In this document: in pieces, positions 53,593 to 63,118 of the stretch
Numbering within the stretch: position 1 is the first letter of the stretch
Layout: the number at the start of each line of letters is the position of its first letter
DNA from: Saitoella complicata NRRL Y-17804
Lineage: Eukaryota > Ascomycota > Saitoellomycetes > Saitoellales > Saitoellaceae
Assembly (NCBI RefSeq): GCF_001661265.1
Contig: NW_017567008.1
Location: 1-64,000, forward strand
Direction: 5' to 3'
Length of the DNA: 64,000 bases
Program-made: the position numbers and the translations under genes
Notes under the pieces: generated by a model
Told to the model about the DNA's origin: nothing
What the model saw: only the letters and a program-made list of their open reading frames with translations
Databases searched by the model: none

Positions 53593-54565
53593 CATTTCAT
53601 CCTGCAGTTTCATCGCGATGCGTCGCCCTTATGATACCGTGACTCTCGTTTCCCACGAAATGAAGCCTCAGAAACTCTTACGGTTAATCATCTACAATTC
53701 CGTAACTTGAAACTATGTTGGCCGCCCAAAAAACTTTCGTTTGTTACGATGAAATTCCAGTACTTTCGCTTTCCCACGCAAAGTTTTCCAAAAATTTCCT
53801 ACACTTGCAATTGTGGGCACCGTTTTGGGCGACGCCCCCGATACTTTCTGCCCATACATAGTTATGGAGCAATATTAAAGCCCCTAGTTGGAGTAGGAGC
53901 TGCTGCTGTCAGCCTCATGCTGTACATTCTTTTGCGTGATTTCTTAAGCTTGCGAGGCGCGGCAGCTGTGAAAGACTTGGATAAATGTGTGCTGTGTGAT
54001 CATGCCGTGTTCGACTTGATTCATTCGTATGCAGCATTTGTACTGCACTATCATGGCTCCAGCCGCTTGCGTTCGTATTTCGCTTCTCACCAGGGATATC
54101 GATAACTATATTCATGTATCTAACGTCAGCGACCGCTCCGGCGTTCGTACCATTTGCATCGCAATCACAAATCGCAAAAGGCACGTTTCGAGCGATCCTC
54201 CTACATGCCGCGAGTCAAGTAAAAATTATGTTACTGCGGATAGATATAGCACAAACGGCCGGCCGCGGCTTCCTGACCGTGTACTCAAAAGGCTTTGTAT
54301 GGTAACGTGGCGAAGTCCAAAAGCTTTGTACTCATTTACGTGGCACAAGTCTGAACAGCAGCAGATGATGGCATAAAGTGTCCAAATGCGTATTCTCAGA
54401 CTGTTCTCAGTTCTACCAGATACCCTTACGTAAAAGGTCCCTCTAACCCCCGGGCCCAATAATAATGCAATCCCATGGCCACTTCTCTTCTTAGTAAAAT
54501 GCAACCAGTGCTCCGTTTCCCAAAGGGCATGCCCAACTCTCATCGTTTCCATGCACATCCGATGT
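53593..54565. other. Intergenic, no gene supported
   Basis: Nearly 1 kb between the 5S gene and the HD-domain gene. One frame (53707-54105) has a hydrophobic stretch, but no family likeness and poor codon style. I see no RNA gene. Confidence 0.45.
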
Positions 54566-55452
54566 TCAATACCAACACGACGCACCCCCAACCTTCCACT
54601 CCCACCCTCCCACCTCCTCCTCATCAACCACCCACCTCAAAAACTCCACCATCCGCTCATGTCTCCTTACCCCCATCCGCCTCCCTTCCTCCGTTTTGAG
54701 CATATCTTTCAGTCTCAATAACTTATCCGGAAAATGTCGCGTTGCGGTTGGGGGGCCTGCGCCTAATCTTAGGTTCGCTAAGCTATCTTCGTCGTTGTCG
54801 TGGCCCTGTGGGTGGGTAGCGGGGATGGTGGTGGGGGGATTAGTCGAGGTGCGAATGCCGTACGGTAGGTGTAATGGTTGTCCAAGTCTAACACTGAATG
54901 AAGCCGCGCGCATAACCCCAACAGCACCCATCGCATCCAACATATCAGCATCCTGTACACACCACAACTCGCAACACCCCTCTCTCCACCCACACCTCCC
55001 CCCATCTCCCTCCTCCTCCACTTTCCTCCGGTATGCGACTTCTTTCTTGTAGGAAACCGTACCGACGATACGGAGGATATCGGAGACGAGGGGGGGTGGG
55101 AGGAGGAGGGTGTGGGAGAGGTGGGTGGAGAGGGCGAGGTGGGCGGCGGTGGGGGAGGCGTGGAATTTGGAGTCGAGGAGGTCGTGGTAGAGTGCCGCTA
55201 ACTCCACCAGTACCAGATCTGGGAGGGGGTTGAGGGTTCGGGCTATCCGTAGTGCTATCCCTCAGTGTTAAAAACTGCTAATGGAGCGAGGGAGAAGAAG
55301 AGATACGTACCGGTATCCCGGACACGAGCGACGTGCCACCAGTCGTGACATGGATCGGCGTATTTTGCCATGTGTTCTTTTGCGTATGCTTCTGCCTCTT
55401 CCCTAATCGCGTCCATGTTGACCGTTACTGTTGGAGGCTCTTCAACCGTCAT
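54566..55452 (-). CDS. HD-domain metal-dependent phosphohydrolase
   Basis: Two exons (55311-55452 and 54566-55254) give 276 residues. The HD signature is complete: His in DPCHDWWHVARVRDTA, the HD pair in ELAALYHDLLDSKF, and the late Asp in CVQDADMLDAMGAVGVMRA. After that FPDKLLRLKDMLKTEEGRR forms the closing helices. It resembles the YpgQ/YedJ-like HD hydrolases found in bacteria and fungi, usually about 215-230 residues; here an insert of about 40 residues (STNPPTTIPATHPQGHDND) sits before the last helices. Substrate unknown; nucleotides are the general class. The open frame runs beyond 55452 but the first real ATG is there. Confidence 0.8.
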
Positions 55453-55512
55453 CTTCAATATGAACGGTTGCCGTCTTTGGAGGTATCGGTTGTTTTGACC
55501 GCGACCGCGTGC

Positions 55513-55522
55513 TATATATATA
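55513..55522. promoter_or_regulatory. TATATATATA in a short divergent promoter
   Basis: The alternating, strand-symmetric TATA run is 60 bases from the HD gene start (minus) and 81 bases from the Ntr2-like start (plus). It could serve either or both genes, since only 151 bases separate the two start codons. Confidence 0.45.
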
Positions 55523-55603
55523 GGGAGTTCAGGAGCAAGCTTGAGGGCACCCGCAACCGCGTAATCAGATGAACCTCAACACCAAGAAATCCATAACGGA
55601 TCA

Positions 55604-56872
55604 ATGTCATTCAGATCACGGAAACCAAAGGCGAAGATCATTGCACAACGAGAAGATGAGGAGGAAGATACGGGTCCCGTCGCGGCAGATACACCGGCGA
55701 CAGTAGTGACGGGGGCGGAGGAAAGTCCAGCGACAATGGCGTCACCGGCCTCGACAATAATCAAAAAGAAGACGAAGCGGCCAACAGCGGGACTCTCAAA
55801 GATGTCCTTCGGTGGCGATGAGGAAGAAGCGGATACCGGGATACCCTCCTTCATCCCCAAGAAATCCGCACTGTCCCAATCAACAACCTCTCTACGAAAA
55901 CTTACTCTTTCAACACCGACTTCCTCACCCACAGCGTCCACCACCGCTCCCTCCGCAGCAGTACGGTCCGCGTACACGAAGAGTTATTTGAGCGAATTAG
56001 CATCCAGTACACCGAACACGCCGAAAGCGTTCTCGACACCCGGCGCGACGGGGGATGCGTTAGATATTGAGGCGAAGTTTGGACGCGGCGCGGGGGTCAA
56101 GCCGGTCGAGATATTAGATGAGGGAATCGTGCGGGAACTCAAAGCACGTCGAGCCCGCGCCGCACGGCTAGGGCAGGTCATCGCACACTCCAACGACGTT
56201 GAAGACGAAGACGACGACGAAAACAGAGTCGAGGGAAGAGAAGTTTTCATCCCACTACGAGAGACTAAAAAAGAGAGAAGATTGCAGAGAGAAGATGATG
56301 ATGTCCTCGGCGACGGCACGGAAGGTATCGAGGGGTACGTCGAACACCCCATCATCCTCTCACGTGACGCCCACCGCCTTGAAGCACGCAGACTGCGATC
56401 CGAGATCCGGGATGCGCTCGAGCCCTGCACAGACGACGAGGAAGTCGAAGCCGAAGACCCGGAGTGGGAATGGGCTCAGCTTCGCCGAACACTCCCGCCC
56501 ACCTCCTCCATGCGGCACCCCTCATCGCGTTCGCACTTGGTCGCACCACCGATAACCACACCGCTCCCGACCCTATCCGCTGCTCTCGCACGACTGAGGA
56601 AGACTTTGGAGGGGATGAAGGAGGGACGCGACAAGCATGTCAAGGAATTGGAGAGGTTGGGGGTTGAGAGGGGGGAGGTGACGCAAAGAGAAGAGGAGGT
56701 GGGAAAGGGGTTGGAGGGGGTTGGGAGGGAGTATGTTGGGTTGAGGGGGAGTATGGGGGTGATTGATACGGTGGAAGGGAAGGGGAAGGATGGCGTGGCG
56801 GGTGTGGAAGGGGTGGAGAGCAATGGGGGTACGGGTGATGTGATGGACGTGGAGGTGGGGGTGGAGGCATAG
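55604..56872 (+). CDS. NTR2: Ntr2/PAXBP1 N-terminal-like spliceosome disassembly factor
   Basis: Intronless, 422 residues, highly charged. Recognised from: MSFRSRKPKAKIIAQREDEE, TAGLSKMSFGGDEEEADTGI, YTKSYLSELASSTPNTPKAF, the helix GIVRELKARRARAARLGQ and GREVFIPLRETKKERRLQRE. This is the N-terminal region shared by yeast Ntr2 and metazoan PAXBP1/GCFC. Ntr2 acts with Ntr1 and helicase Prp43 to take apart the intron-lariat spliceosome. The second half is coiled coil (LARLRKTLEGMKEGRDKHV). The tail after about residue 380 is Gly/Val-rich and may be poorly ordered. No GCFC domain follows, so it fits Ntr2 better than the longer PAXBP1. Confidence 0.75.
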   Translation: MSFRSRKPKAKIIAQREDEEEDTGPVAADTPATVVTGAEESPATMASPASTIIKKKTKRPTAGLSKMSFGGDEEEADTGIPSFIPKKSALSQSTTSLRKLTLSTPTSSPTASTTAPSAAVRSAYTKSYLSELASSTPNTPKAFSTPGATGDALDIEAKFGRGAGVKPVEILDEGIVRELKARRARAARLGQVIAHSNDVEDEDDDENRVEGREVFIPLRETKKERRLQREDDDVLGDGTEGIEGYVEHPIILSRDAHRLEARRLRSEIRDALEPCTDDEEVEAEDPEWEWAQLRRTLPPTSSMRHPSSRSHLVAPPITTPLPTLSAALARLRKTLEGMKEGRDKHVKELERLGVERGEVTQREEEVGKGLEGVGREYVGLRGSMGVIDTVEGKGKDGVAGVEGVESNGGTGDVMDVEVGVEA

Positions 56873-57070
56873 CTATGAGGTTACGGCAATACCATCTAGG
56901 ATACTTCCACTGAAAATTTATTGCATGTCAAGAGCAACTTTGTATCTGTTCAGGAGTTCCGGAGATTTTGCCTCGGGAATGACGGGTATGCACTCCACAC
57001 CTGCGCAACGTGATAAAACCGAGCGGCCTCTACACCAAAACCTCAACCGACCAGCTGGACATCAACGACG

Positions 57071-57919
57071 ATGATCCGTTCAATACGCCTCCCAATCCGT
57101 CAACTACGGCTACCAACAGCTGGCCTAGCTGCTACAGGCTCTAGATCATTCGCCTCAGCCGCGGCTCGGCGAGAAAGCTGTGCATGCGGCTCCAACACCC
57201 ACCTAACCTACCCCGACTTTAAACTCCCCCTCAATACAACAACCCCCCTCTCCACAACCGGCCCCTCCCTCTGGCGCCACATCATCCTCGCCACCGGTCC
57301 CAAAACTCAAGACACCTGGCCCCACAACCCCAACAAAGACCCTGACTCCATCGCCGGCGTATTGGAGAAAATGCAAAAAGAGCGTCCAGACGCACGAGAG
57401 AAACCAATCATGATCGGGCTGGCTACGTTACCGAAGAGTACGGTGGAGGGGATGGAGAGGTTATGGGTGTTTCCGGAGGGTGTGTGTGTTGATGTTTCGA
57501 GTGCTGATGTGGAGAGCGGGCGGATCGATGTATGGCGACATCTCCTGAAACCCTCCGAGGAGCTGGAGGAGATGTTTGGGCCCGAGGAAGGAGAGGAGGG
57601 TGGAGTTATCCTGATCTGTGGCCACACAGCCCGCGACCCCCGCTGCGCCCTCGCCGGCCCCATCCTCCTCTCCCAATTCCTCTCACCCACCTCACCCTCC
57701 TCCCAACTACCGCCAAATTGGAAAGTAGCGTTGACGACCCACGTCGGCGGCCACGCCTACGCTGGAAACGTCATCGTCTACTCCAGACACCCAAAGAGGG
57801 GTGTGTGGTATGGACGGGTTACGCCGTGTGATGTTGAGGAGATTGTGGGGAGGACGGTTAGGGGTGGGGAGGTTGTTGAGAGGTTGCTGAGGGGGGTTGT
57901 GGAGGTTGAGGCAGGTTGA
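57071..57919 (+). CDS. AIM32: Aim32-like mitochondrial thioredoxin-like ferredoxin
   Basis: Sucrose-cleavage/ferredoxin-like (Suc_Fer) family, 282 residues, intronless. The start is a mitochondrial presequence (MIRSIRLPIRQLRLPTAGLA...RSFASAAARR). The C-terminal thioredoxin-like domain has the cluster ligands C183 and C192 (CGHTARDPRCALAGP) and H224 and H228 (THVGGHAYAG). The spacing C-x8-C and H-x3-H is that of yeast Aim32, a [2Fe-2S] matrix protein linked to redox quality control of import. After it come VIVYSRHPKRGVWYGRVTP and a helical end. All four ligands are present, so it should bind a cluster. Confidence 0.9.
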   Translation: MIRSIRLPIRQLRLPTAGLAATGSRSFASAAARRESCACGSNTHLTYPDFKLPLNTTTPLSTTGPSLWRHIILATGPKTQDTWPHNPNKDPDSIAGVLEKMQKERPDAREKPIMIGLATLPKSTVEGMERLWVFPEGVCVDVSSADVESGRIDVWRHLLKPSEELEEMFGPEEGEEGGVILICGHTARDPRCALAGPILLSQFLSPTSPSSQLPPNWKVALTTHVGGHAYAGNVIVYSRHPKRGVWYGRVTPCDVEEIVGRTVRGGEVVERLLRGVVEVEAG

Positions 57920-58160
57920 GGCAGGTGGAGAGGGGGAGAAAGGAGAGGAGGAGGGAGGGGGGGGTGATGGAGAGGGGTTGAGGTCGGGTGACGGCGAAGG
58001 GAGAGGAGAAGGTGTACGACATTGGGTATGGTATTGAGTTAAGATAGCTCAACATAGTGCTAGCATAGCATCTAAAGTGACGTATAGGATAGACATAAAG
58101 CGCCCAAACGCTCGCTGATCTTCATCACCTGCAGCGCTGGGGAGGGGTACAAAAGAGAAA
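57920..58160. other. Intergenic before a 5S gene
   Basis: A G-rich purine stretch at about 57925-58010, then the 3' flank of the minus-strand 5S gene. No gene seen. Confidence 0.5.
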
Positions 58161-58279
58161 AGATACAGCACCCGAGTATTCCCAGCTGGTCTCCCACGCT
58201 AGTACTGACTGGGCCCTATGATGCTTAACTTAGGAGATCGGACGGGATCCTGTGCTTTCATCATGGTATGGCCGTATCT
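58161..58279 (-). rRNA. 5S rRNA
   Basis: 119-base identical copy on the minus strand, followed on that strand by TTTTCTCTTTTG, similar to the start of the flank behind the copy at 33204. Confidence 0.97.
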
Positions 58280-58417
58280 GGAAGTTAATGCAGATTTTAC
58301 TTTATATACGCACGTTCCCATCGAAATATTCGAATCCGAGATCGACGTTCTATTTTTAGCACCGACACTCGGGCCCGAAAAGTTGGGTAACGTAGTCAAC
58401 CCTCGCCATATGTACCA

Positions 58418-59644
58418 ATGCCCGAACGAATACACGATGTAACTGCGTACACAGGACGAAGAGCACCAAAACACACGTCAGATGCGACATCATATCACTG
58501 CCCCTGCCTTCCATCATCCGGCAAAGTCCTCCTGTTCTATCGGTACTTTGCGAACCCGCCTCGACATCCCTTCCTCGACTCCCGCCAATGTCTTGAACTG
58601 GCACGGTGGCATGAGGAGACGTGTACAGCGTTGAACTTGACGGGGAAGATCCGGATAGCAGGGGAGGGGTTCAATGTGACGGTTGCTGGGCGGGATGAGG
58701 AGGTTGAGGAGTATGTTAAGCGGTGTTGTGCGCATCGGTCGTTTGCTGGATTGCGACTCGGATCTAAGGACGAAACGGAGAAGTACTTTAAGCCGACGCC
58801 GGGGTGTGCGCATGTCTTTGAGGAATTGAGCGTCAAGATCACTGATGAAGCCACACCTTTCAGTGTCACCTCTTATACACCCTCAGACTGGATCACTCCT
58901 CCGCCCGGGCCCGCCGAGGAGGAAGATCAATCACTAATAACCTATCTGTCTCCGCCCGCCTTCCACGCACTCCTCTCTTCTATTCCCTCCGACGAAAAAG
59001 ACAAAATCCTCCTCGACACCCGAAACCACTACGAATCATCCCTCGGCCAGTTCACCACACCAACACTCGCCCCTCACCTCCCGCCCATCCGAAAATTCTC
59101 CTCACTTCCAGCATACCTTGAACCCGCCAAATCCACCTGGGAAGGAAAAGAGGTAATCACATACTGTACGGGTGGAATCAGATGCGAGAAGGCGGCGCGT
59201 TATATCGCGGATACATTACCGGTACGGCGGGTATACACTCTACATGGCGGAATTCAGTCCTATTTGACGTGGTTTTCGGAGCAGTTGAGGTTGGGGTTGG
59301 TTAAGCCTGAGCACTCGGTATGGAAGGGGAGGAATTATGTGTTTGATGCACGGGGGAGTACGGGGATTGAGGGTGATGAAGGGCGAGTAGGCATGATTGG
59401 CAAATGCGGATTGTGTGGGAAGGAGGAGAGTGCGGAGGTTGTAGGGAAGTGTGCGGTGAAGGGGTGTCATCTCGTCGTGTTGGCATGTAAGCCGTGTGCG
59501 GAGGATAAAGCTGCTACAGGGAAGGACTGGGAGTGTTGCGGAGTGTGCGTCCGAATGACGGCCGAGGCAAGGAATGGGAAGAGAAAGGGACTTTGCACTT
59601 GCGAGCAGGCCCGTGTTTCTAGGCTTAACGAGAATAACCCTTGA
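58418..59644 (+). CDS. TrhO/TSTD2-like rhodanese-domain protein
   Basis: 408 residues, intronless. Layout follows TrhO (YceA) and eukaryotic TSTD2. An N-terminal acylphosphatase-like domain has VLLFYRYFANPP, LNLTGKIRIAGEGFNVTVAG and FAGLRLGSKDETEKYFKPTP. A rhodanese domain has ILLDTRNHYESSLGQF and the active loop ITYCTGGIRCEKAARYI with Cys250. Then HGGIQSYLTWF. The C-terminal Cys-rich tail (CGLCGKEESAEVVGKCAVKG, later CKPC, CCGVC and CTC) probably binds zinc. Bacterial TrhO hydroxylates tRNA wobble uridine; whether the fungal protein does the same is inference. The gene ends 13 bases from the end of the convergent PPTase gene. Confidence 0.88.
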   Translation: MPERIHDVTAYTGRRAPKHTSDATSYHCPCLPSSGKVLLFYRYFANPPRHPFLDSRQCLELARWHEETCTALNLTGKIRIAGEGFNVTVAGRDEEVEEYVKRCCAHRSFAGLRLGSKDETEKYFKPTPGCAHVFEELSVKITDEATPFSVTSYTPSDWITPPPGPAEEEDQSLITYLSPPAFHALLSSIPSDEKDKILLDTRNHYESSLGQFTTPTLAPHLPPIRKFSSLPAYLEPAKSTWEGKEVITYCTGGIRCEKAARYIADTLPVRRVYTLHGGIQSYLTWFSEQLRLGLVKPEHSVWKGRNYVFDARGSTGIEGDEGRVGMIGKCGLCGKEESAEVVGKCAVKGCHLVVLACKPCAEDKAATGKDWECCGVCVRMTAEARNGKRKGLCTCEQARVSRLNENNP

Positions 59645-59657
59645 TACCAGTATAGTG

Positions 59658-61117
59658 TCAGAATTTCCTCCACCCCTCACCACCGAGAGTCATGCCTTTG
59701 CTCTGCTCTTTCAGATCTTCCCTCGCACTATATGCTCCACCACGAACCACATCTTCCCAGCTGGCTTTCCTCCACTTGCCCTTCGTCCCAGCAGTATTTG
59801 TCCAGGATGTGTCTGCGCGTGGAGTACAAGTTGCGATCCACACGTCCTGGTCAATCTCCACAAGTTCAAAAGACCGCGGCTCAACTTGACCATGGACTTG
59901 AACTTTCGCGCCAATACCTGCTCTAACATTTACAAAACTGATGGCAGGGAGGTTGGTGACTAGGCCGGTTCCAGTCGCCTTCACATATGACTCTTTCAAG
60001 GCCCAGTGCCAGTAAAAGACTTTCAGCCTCTCCTTTGCATCCTTAACTGATTTGATATTGTTAAACTCGTCTTGCGAGAACACCTCCTGGAAGTCATCCA
60101 GCCACGAGTCGTCTTTGGGCATCTCCTTGAATCCTGGTGGAAACTGCGAGACAACAATATCAACACCAACCCGTCTCCCACCCTTAGTGTCACCGACTAG
60201 AGCGACATAGCCTTCTTGGTGTGAGATATTGTAGTCCACTGCCTTCATTTCCTTTGCATCAAGCCCACTTGCGTTCAAATCAATGGATGGACGACGACCT
60301 TCATCACGACTGATCTTGACTTGTGAGATAGGGATGTGATACTGCGCCGCGAGGAAGTAGTGCTGAAGGAGAGCAGAGGCAAGTGCATGCTTCTGATCCT
60401 GTGGGAAGTGGTATGACTGGATGTCTTCGTGTAGCGTCTTTGGGACCAGGAAGAGAGCTTTGTTGAACTGTAAGATACGCCTGTTAGCTTTCTTTCCATT
60501 CGGAAAAGCAGACTTCGCACCGATTCAGAGTCGTTCCAAATGGGACGGACGTCAATCCAGACCCGTACGCATCCGTCTCCGCTGCCGACAGCACCCGGTG
60601 CCTCCAAGACACCACGCACGTCCTGCACGCCGCCTTCCTTCCCATAATGTTCAACAGCCCACCTTAGTACGCTCTTAATCTCTTCCAAACTCTTCTTTCT
60701 CAACCCCTCATACTTCTCCAACGCCTCCCCGGTCGGCATCGGCGAATTCGGATGTTTCTTCACATTCTCAATACCATCCACAAATCCCTTGGGATCCTCA
60801 AGCACCTCCCTCAACATGGGATGCTTGATATCATCGTACCAACATCTCGCATTTTCGTAATCTCCTTCGATGCGGTGGAGGATTCCATGCCACCAGTCGC
60901 CGGTGAGTTCACCTTGCATGTGCCGGCAGAGGAAGTGCGCGGAGTAGAGGTCGTCGTTGAGGAGGTGAATGCCGATTTCGACACGGGGGTCAAGCTGGAG
61001 GGCGGAGATAGAGGCGCGGAGGGAGAGGGAGTAGGGGTGGGGTGGATGACATAAGGGTGGAGGTGGTGAGCGGCCGAGGAGGGTGGTGAGGATGTCGTCG
61101 AATGTGAGGCTCGCCAT
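59658..61117 (-). CDS. Phosphopantetheinyl transferase fused to an N-terminal helical domain
   Basis: Two exons (60521-61117 and 59658-60467; donor GTGCGA, acceptor TTACAG) give 468 residues. The last 285 or so form a complete Sfp-type PPTase that moves phosphopantetheine from CoA to carrier proteins: VRVWIDVRPIWNDSESFNKA, YHFPQDQKHALASALLQHYF, then the metal-binding GVDIV, and FYWHWALKESYVKATGTGL. The first 180 residues are a separate domain with EIGIHLLNDDLYSAHFLCRH and GDWWHGILHRIEGDYENARC, which I know as a stand-alone uncharacterised fungal protein. The two read in one frame with no stop and no Met between, which supports a real fusion. The ATG at 61117 (MASLTFDD) is the first Met. Targets such as alpha-aminoadipate reductase or fatty-acid synthase are inferred. 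Confidence 0.82.
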
Positions 61118-61349
61118 CGCGTCGTCGTGATGCCTGAGGTTATGGACGATGGTACGCTGATCTTGGGAGTGAATCTGAATATGGGTTCCGTTGTGCGGAG
61201 TATTTGTGTCGTTCGAGTTTTCGATTTCCACTTTCCAGTGGTGACATCAAGACTTCGAATTTGCTTGTAACGTAGACATTGCGCCTTCCCAATTCGGCAC
61301 ATGCCATGCCATCCACCTCATTCAATTAAGCTGCACCAAAAAAACAGCC

Positions 61350-61468
61350 AGATACGGCCATACCATGATGAAAGCACAGGATCCCGTCCGATCTCCTAAG
61401 TTAAGCATCATAGGGCCCAGTCAGTACTAGCGTGGGAGACCAGCTGGGAATACTCGGGTGCTGTATCT
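61350..61468 (+). rRNA. 5S rRNA
   Basis: 119-base identical copy. The 3' flank (TTTTGCACTCCTCAGCTTTT, then a near match of TTGTTCTTGTTAGAA) is shared with the copy at 33204 for about 45 bases. Confidence 0.97.
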
Positions 61469-61910
61469 TTTGGCTTTTGCACTCCTCAGCTTTTTAGGTC
61501 TTGTTCTTGTTAGAAGTTGGTGGAAGCGGCTTAATTCATTTCCCGTTCACTGACGAAGACGTCCTTGTACTCCGAATCTTCCAATTGCGAGCGAGAGAAG
61601 TGTAGATGCCTATGAATCACGACGTACACGTGGCACGGTAACATGATCCTACTCGAATTTGGTCGACGGACTTGCAATTCAGCGAGCGGACGGCTTGTGA
61701 GAGACTCTGCACGGACCAAGGCAGGTCTCGTATGAAGTCCAAGAAGCTTTTGATCAAGTTACAGGAGCACAAAGAGAGAGCGGATCGCGAACGAAGAAGT
61801 ATGCATATGAATATATTCAGAGACAAAAAGGTATATACGCTACGTTAATCTTACATCCCCTCAAAACTTATCTTATTCCTTCACTCTTTCACAGACGAGC
61901 AGCAGACAAT
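61469..61910. other. Intergenic, 5S to FDH 3' end
   Basis: After the shared 5S flank no feature is recognised. It includes the 3' region of the FDH gene. Confidence 0.5.
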
Positions 61911-63116
61911 CTATTGCTTCTTCTTCTCACGCTGTCCGTAAGCCTTGGTAGCGTAATCACCCTTCTCCACGATAACATCAGGAGGGTTCTGCTCCTCGCC
62001 CTTGATGTACCTCTCAATGATGTCCTTCGTACCCTGCGCATACCTAATCTGCGCATCAAGGGTAGTACCAGAGTAGTGGGGTGTCATCGCGTTTCCTCCA
62101 CCAAGGGGGTTACGCATCTTGCGCCAAGGGTGGTCCTTGGGAGCGGGCTGAGGGTACCACACATCACCACCGTATCCAGAGAGCTGGCCAGAGGCGAGAG
62201 CGTCAGCAATGTCGTTCTCGTTACAGATCGCACCACGGGCGGTGTTGACGAGGAATGCGCCCTTCTTCATGTGGGAGATGAGTTCCTTGTTGAACATTCC
62301 TTTGGTGGATTCGGAGAGGGGAGCGTTGATGGTAACGACGTCGCATTGGGAGAGCATCTCCTTCAAGTCGTTGATGCGGCGGCATCCAATCTCCTTCTCC
62401 TTCTGGGGGTCGAGGGCTTGGTAGTCGAAGTACAACAACTCCTTACAGTCGAAAGCCTTCAAACGACGGAGGACACGCTCACCGATACGGCCGATAGCAA
62501 CGGTTCCGACGACCTTGTTCTCGAGGTCGAAGGCGCCGCGGGCGATCTCGGCGACGTTCCAGTTTCCGGCCATGACTTGCTCGTGGGCGGGGACGAAGTT
62601 GCGGACGAGGTTGAGGATGGTCATGACGACGTGCTCAGCGACTGAGACGACGTTGGAGCCCGTGACCTCAGCGACCAGGAGACCCTTCTCGTTGGCGGCG
62701 GTGAGGTCGACGTGGTCGGATCCGACACCAGCGGTGATACAGGCCTTGAGGTTCTTGGCCTTCTCGATACGCTCACGGGTGATGTAAGCGGGGTGGAAGG
62801 GGGTGGAGATAACGATCTCGGCATCGACGATGTGCTTGTCGAGCTCAGAGTTGGCACCCTCCTTGTCGGAGGTAACGATGTACTCGTGACCCTGATCCTC
62901 GAGCCACTTGCGGAGACCGAGCTCGTTCTGGACAGTACCGAGGAGACGAGATTCCTCAACGGCGTGCTTACCGCCTTCGTAGAGAACTGCGAGAACCTTC
63001 ATGTTGTTTGGAGTAGTAGTTGAGAAGTTGCGTGGGAGAGAGGATGTTGCTTGATGAGCAAGTTGAGAGACGGTGGGACGGGCAGCCCTATTTATGGTGG
63101 AAGCGATGCGGAACAT
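61911..63116 (-). CDS. FDH1: NAD-dependent formate dehydrogenase, mitochondrial type
   Basis: Oxidises formate to CO2 with NAD. Intronless, 401 residues from [20 protein letters not shown], a presequence that ends near residue 38 ([19 protein letters not shown]). The D-2-hydroxyacid dehydrogenase fold is complete: [39 protein letters not shown], the nucleotide motif [20 protein letters not shown] (this AIG form is also seen in filamentous fungi), catalytic Arg in [22 protein letters not shown], and catalytic His in MTPHYSGTT. The N-terminal stretch before 63116 has no ATG, so this start is firm. A minus-strand TATA-like TATTTATT lies at about 63195-63202. Codons are uniformly C/G-ending, in keeping with high expression. 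Confidence 0.97.
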   Translation of the reverse strand: MFRIASTINRAARPTVSQLAHQATSSLPRNFSTTTPNNMKVLAVLYEGGKHAVEESRLLGTVQNELGLRKWLEDQGHEYIVTSDKEGANSELDKHIVDAEIVISTPFHPAYITRERIEKAKNLKACITAGVGSDHVDLTAANEKGLLVAEVTGSNVVSVAEHVVMTILNLVRNFVPAHEQVMAGNWNVAEIARGAFDLENKVVGTVAIGRIGERVLRRLKAFDCKELLYFDYQALDPQKEKEIGCRRINDLKEMLSQCDVVTINAPLSESTKGMFNKELISHMKKGAFLVNTARGAICNENDIADALASGQLSGYGGDVWYPQPAPKDHPWRKMRNPLGGGNAMTPHYSGTTLDAQIRYAQGTKDIIERYIKGEEQNPPDVIVEKGDYATKAYGQREKKKQ

Positions 63117-63118
63117 TG

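Noticed and set aside
53707-54105. 132-residue frame with a hydrophobic stretch
   Set aside because: No recognised domain, mixed codon style, no conserved start context; probably chance.
61531-61826. Small frames between the 5S gene and FDH
   Set aside because: No family likeness, no splice or promoter support.
59658-63116. PPTase plus neighbours as a secondary-metabolite cluster
   Set aside because: No carrier protein, synthase, transporter or regulator nearby; the adjacent genes are unrelated housekeeping genes.
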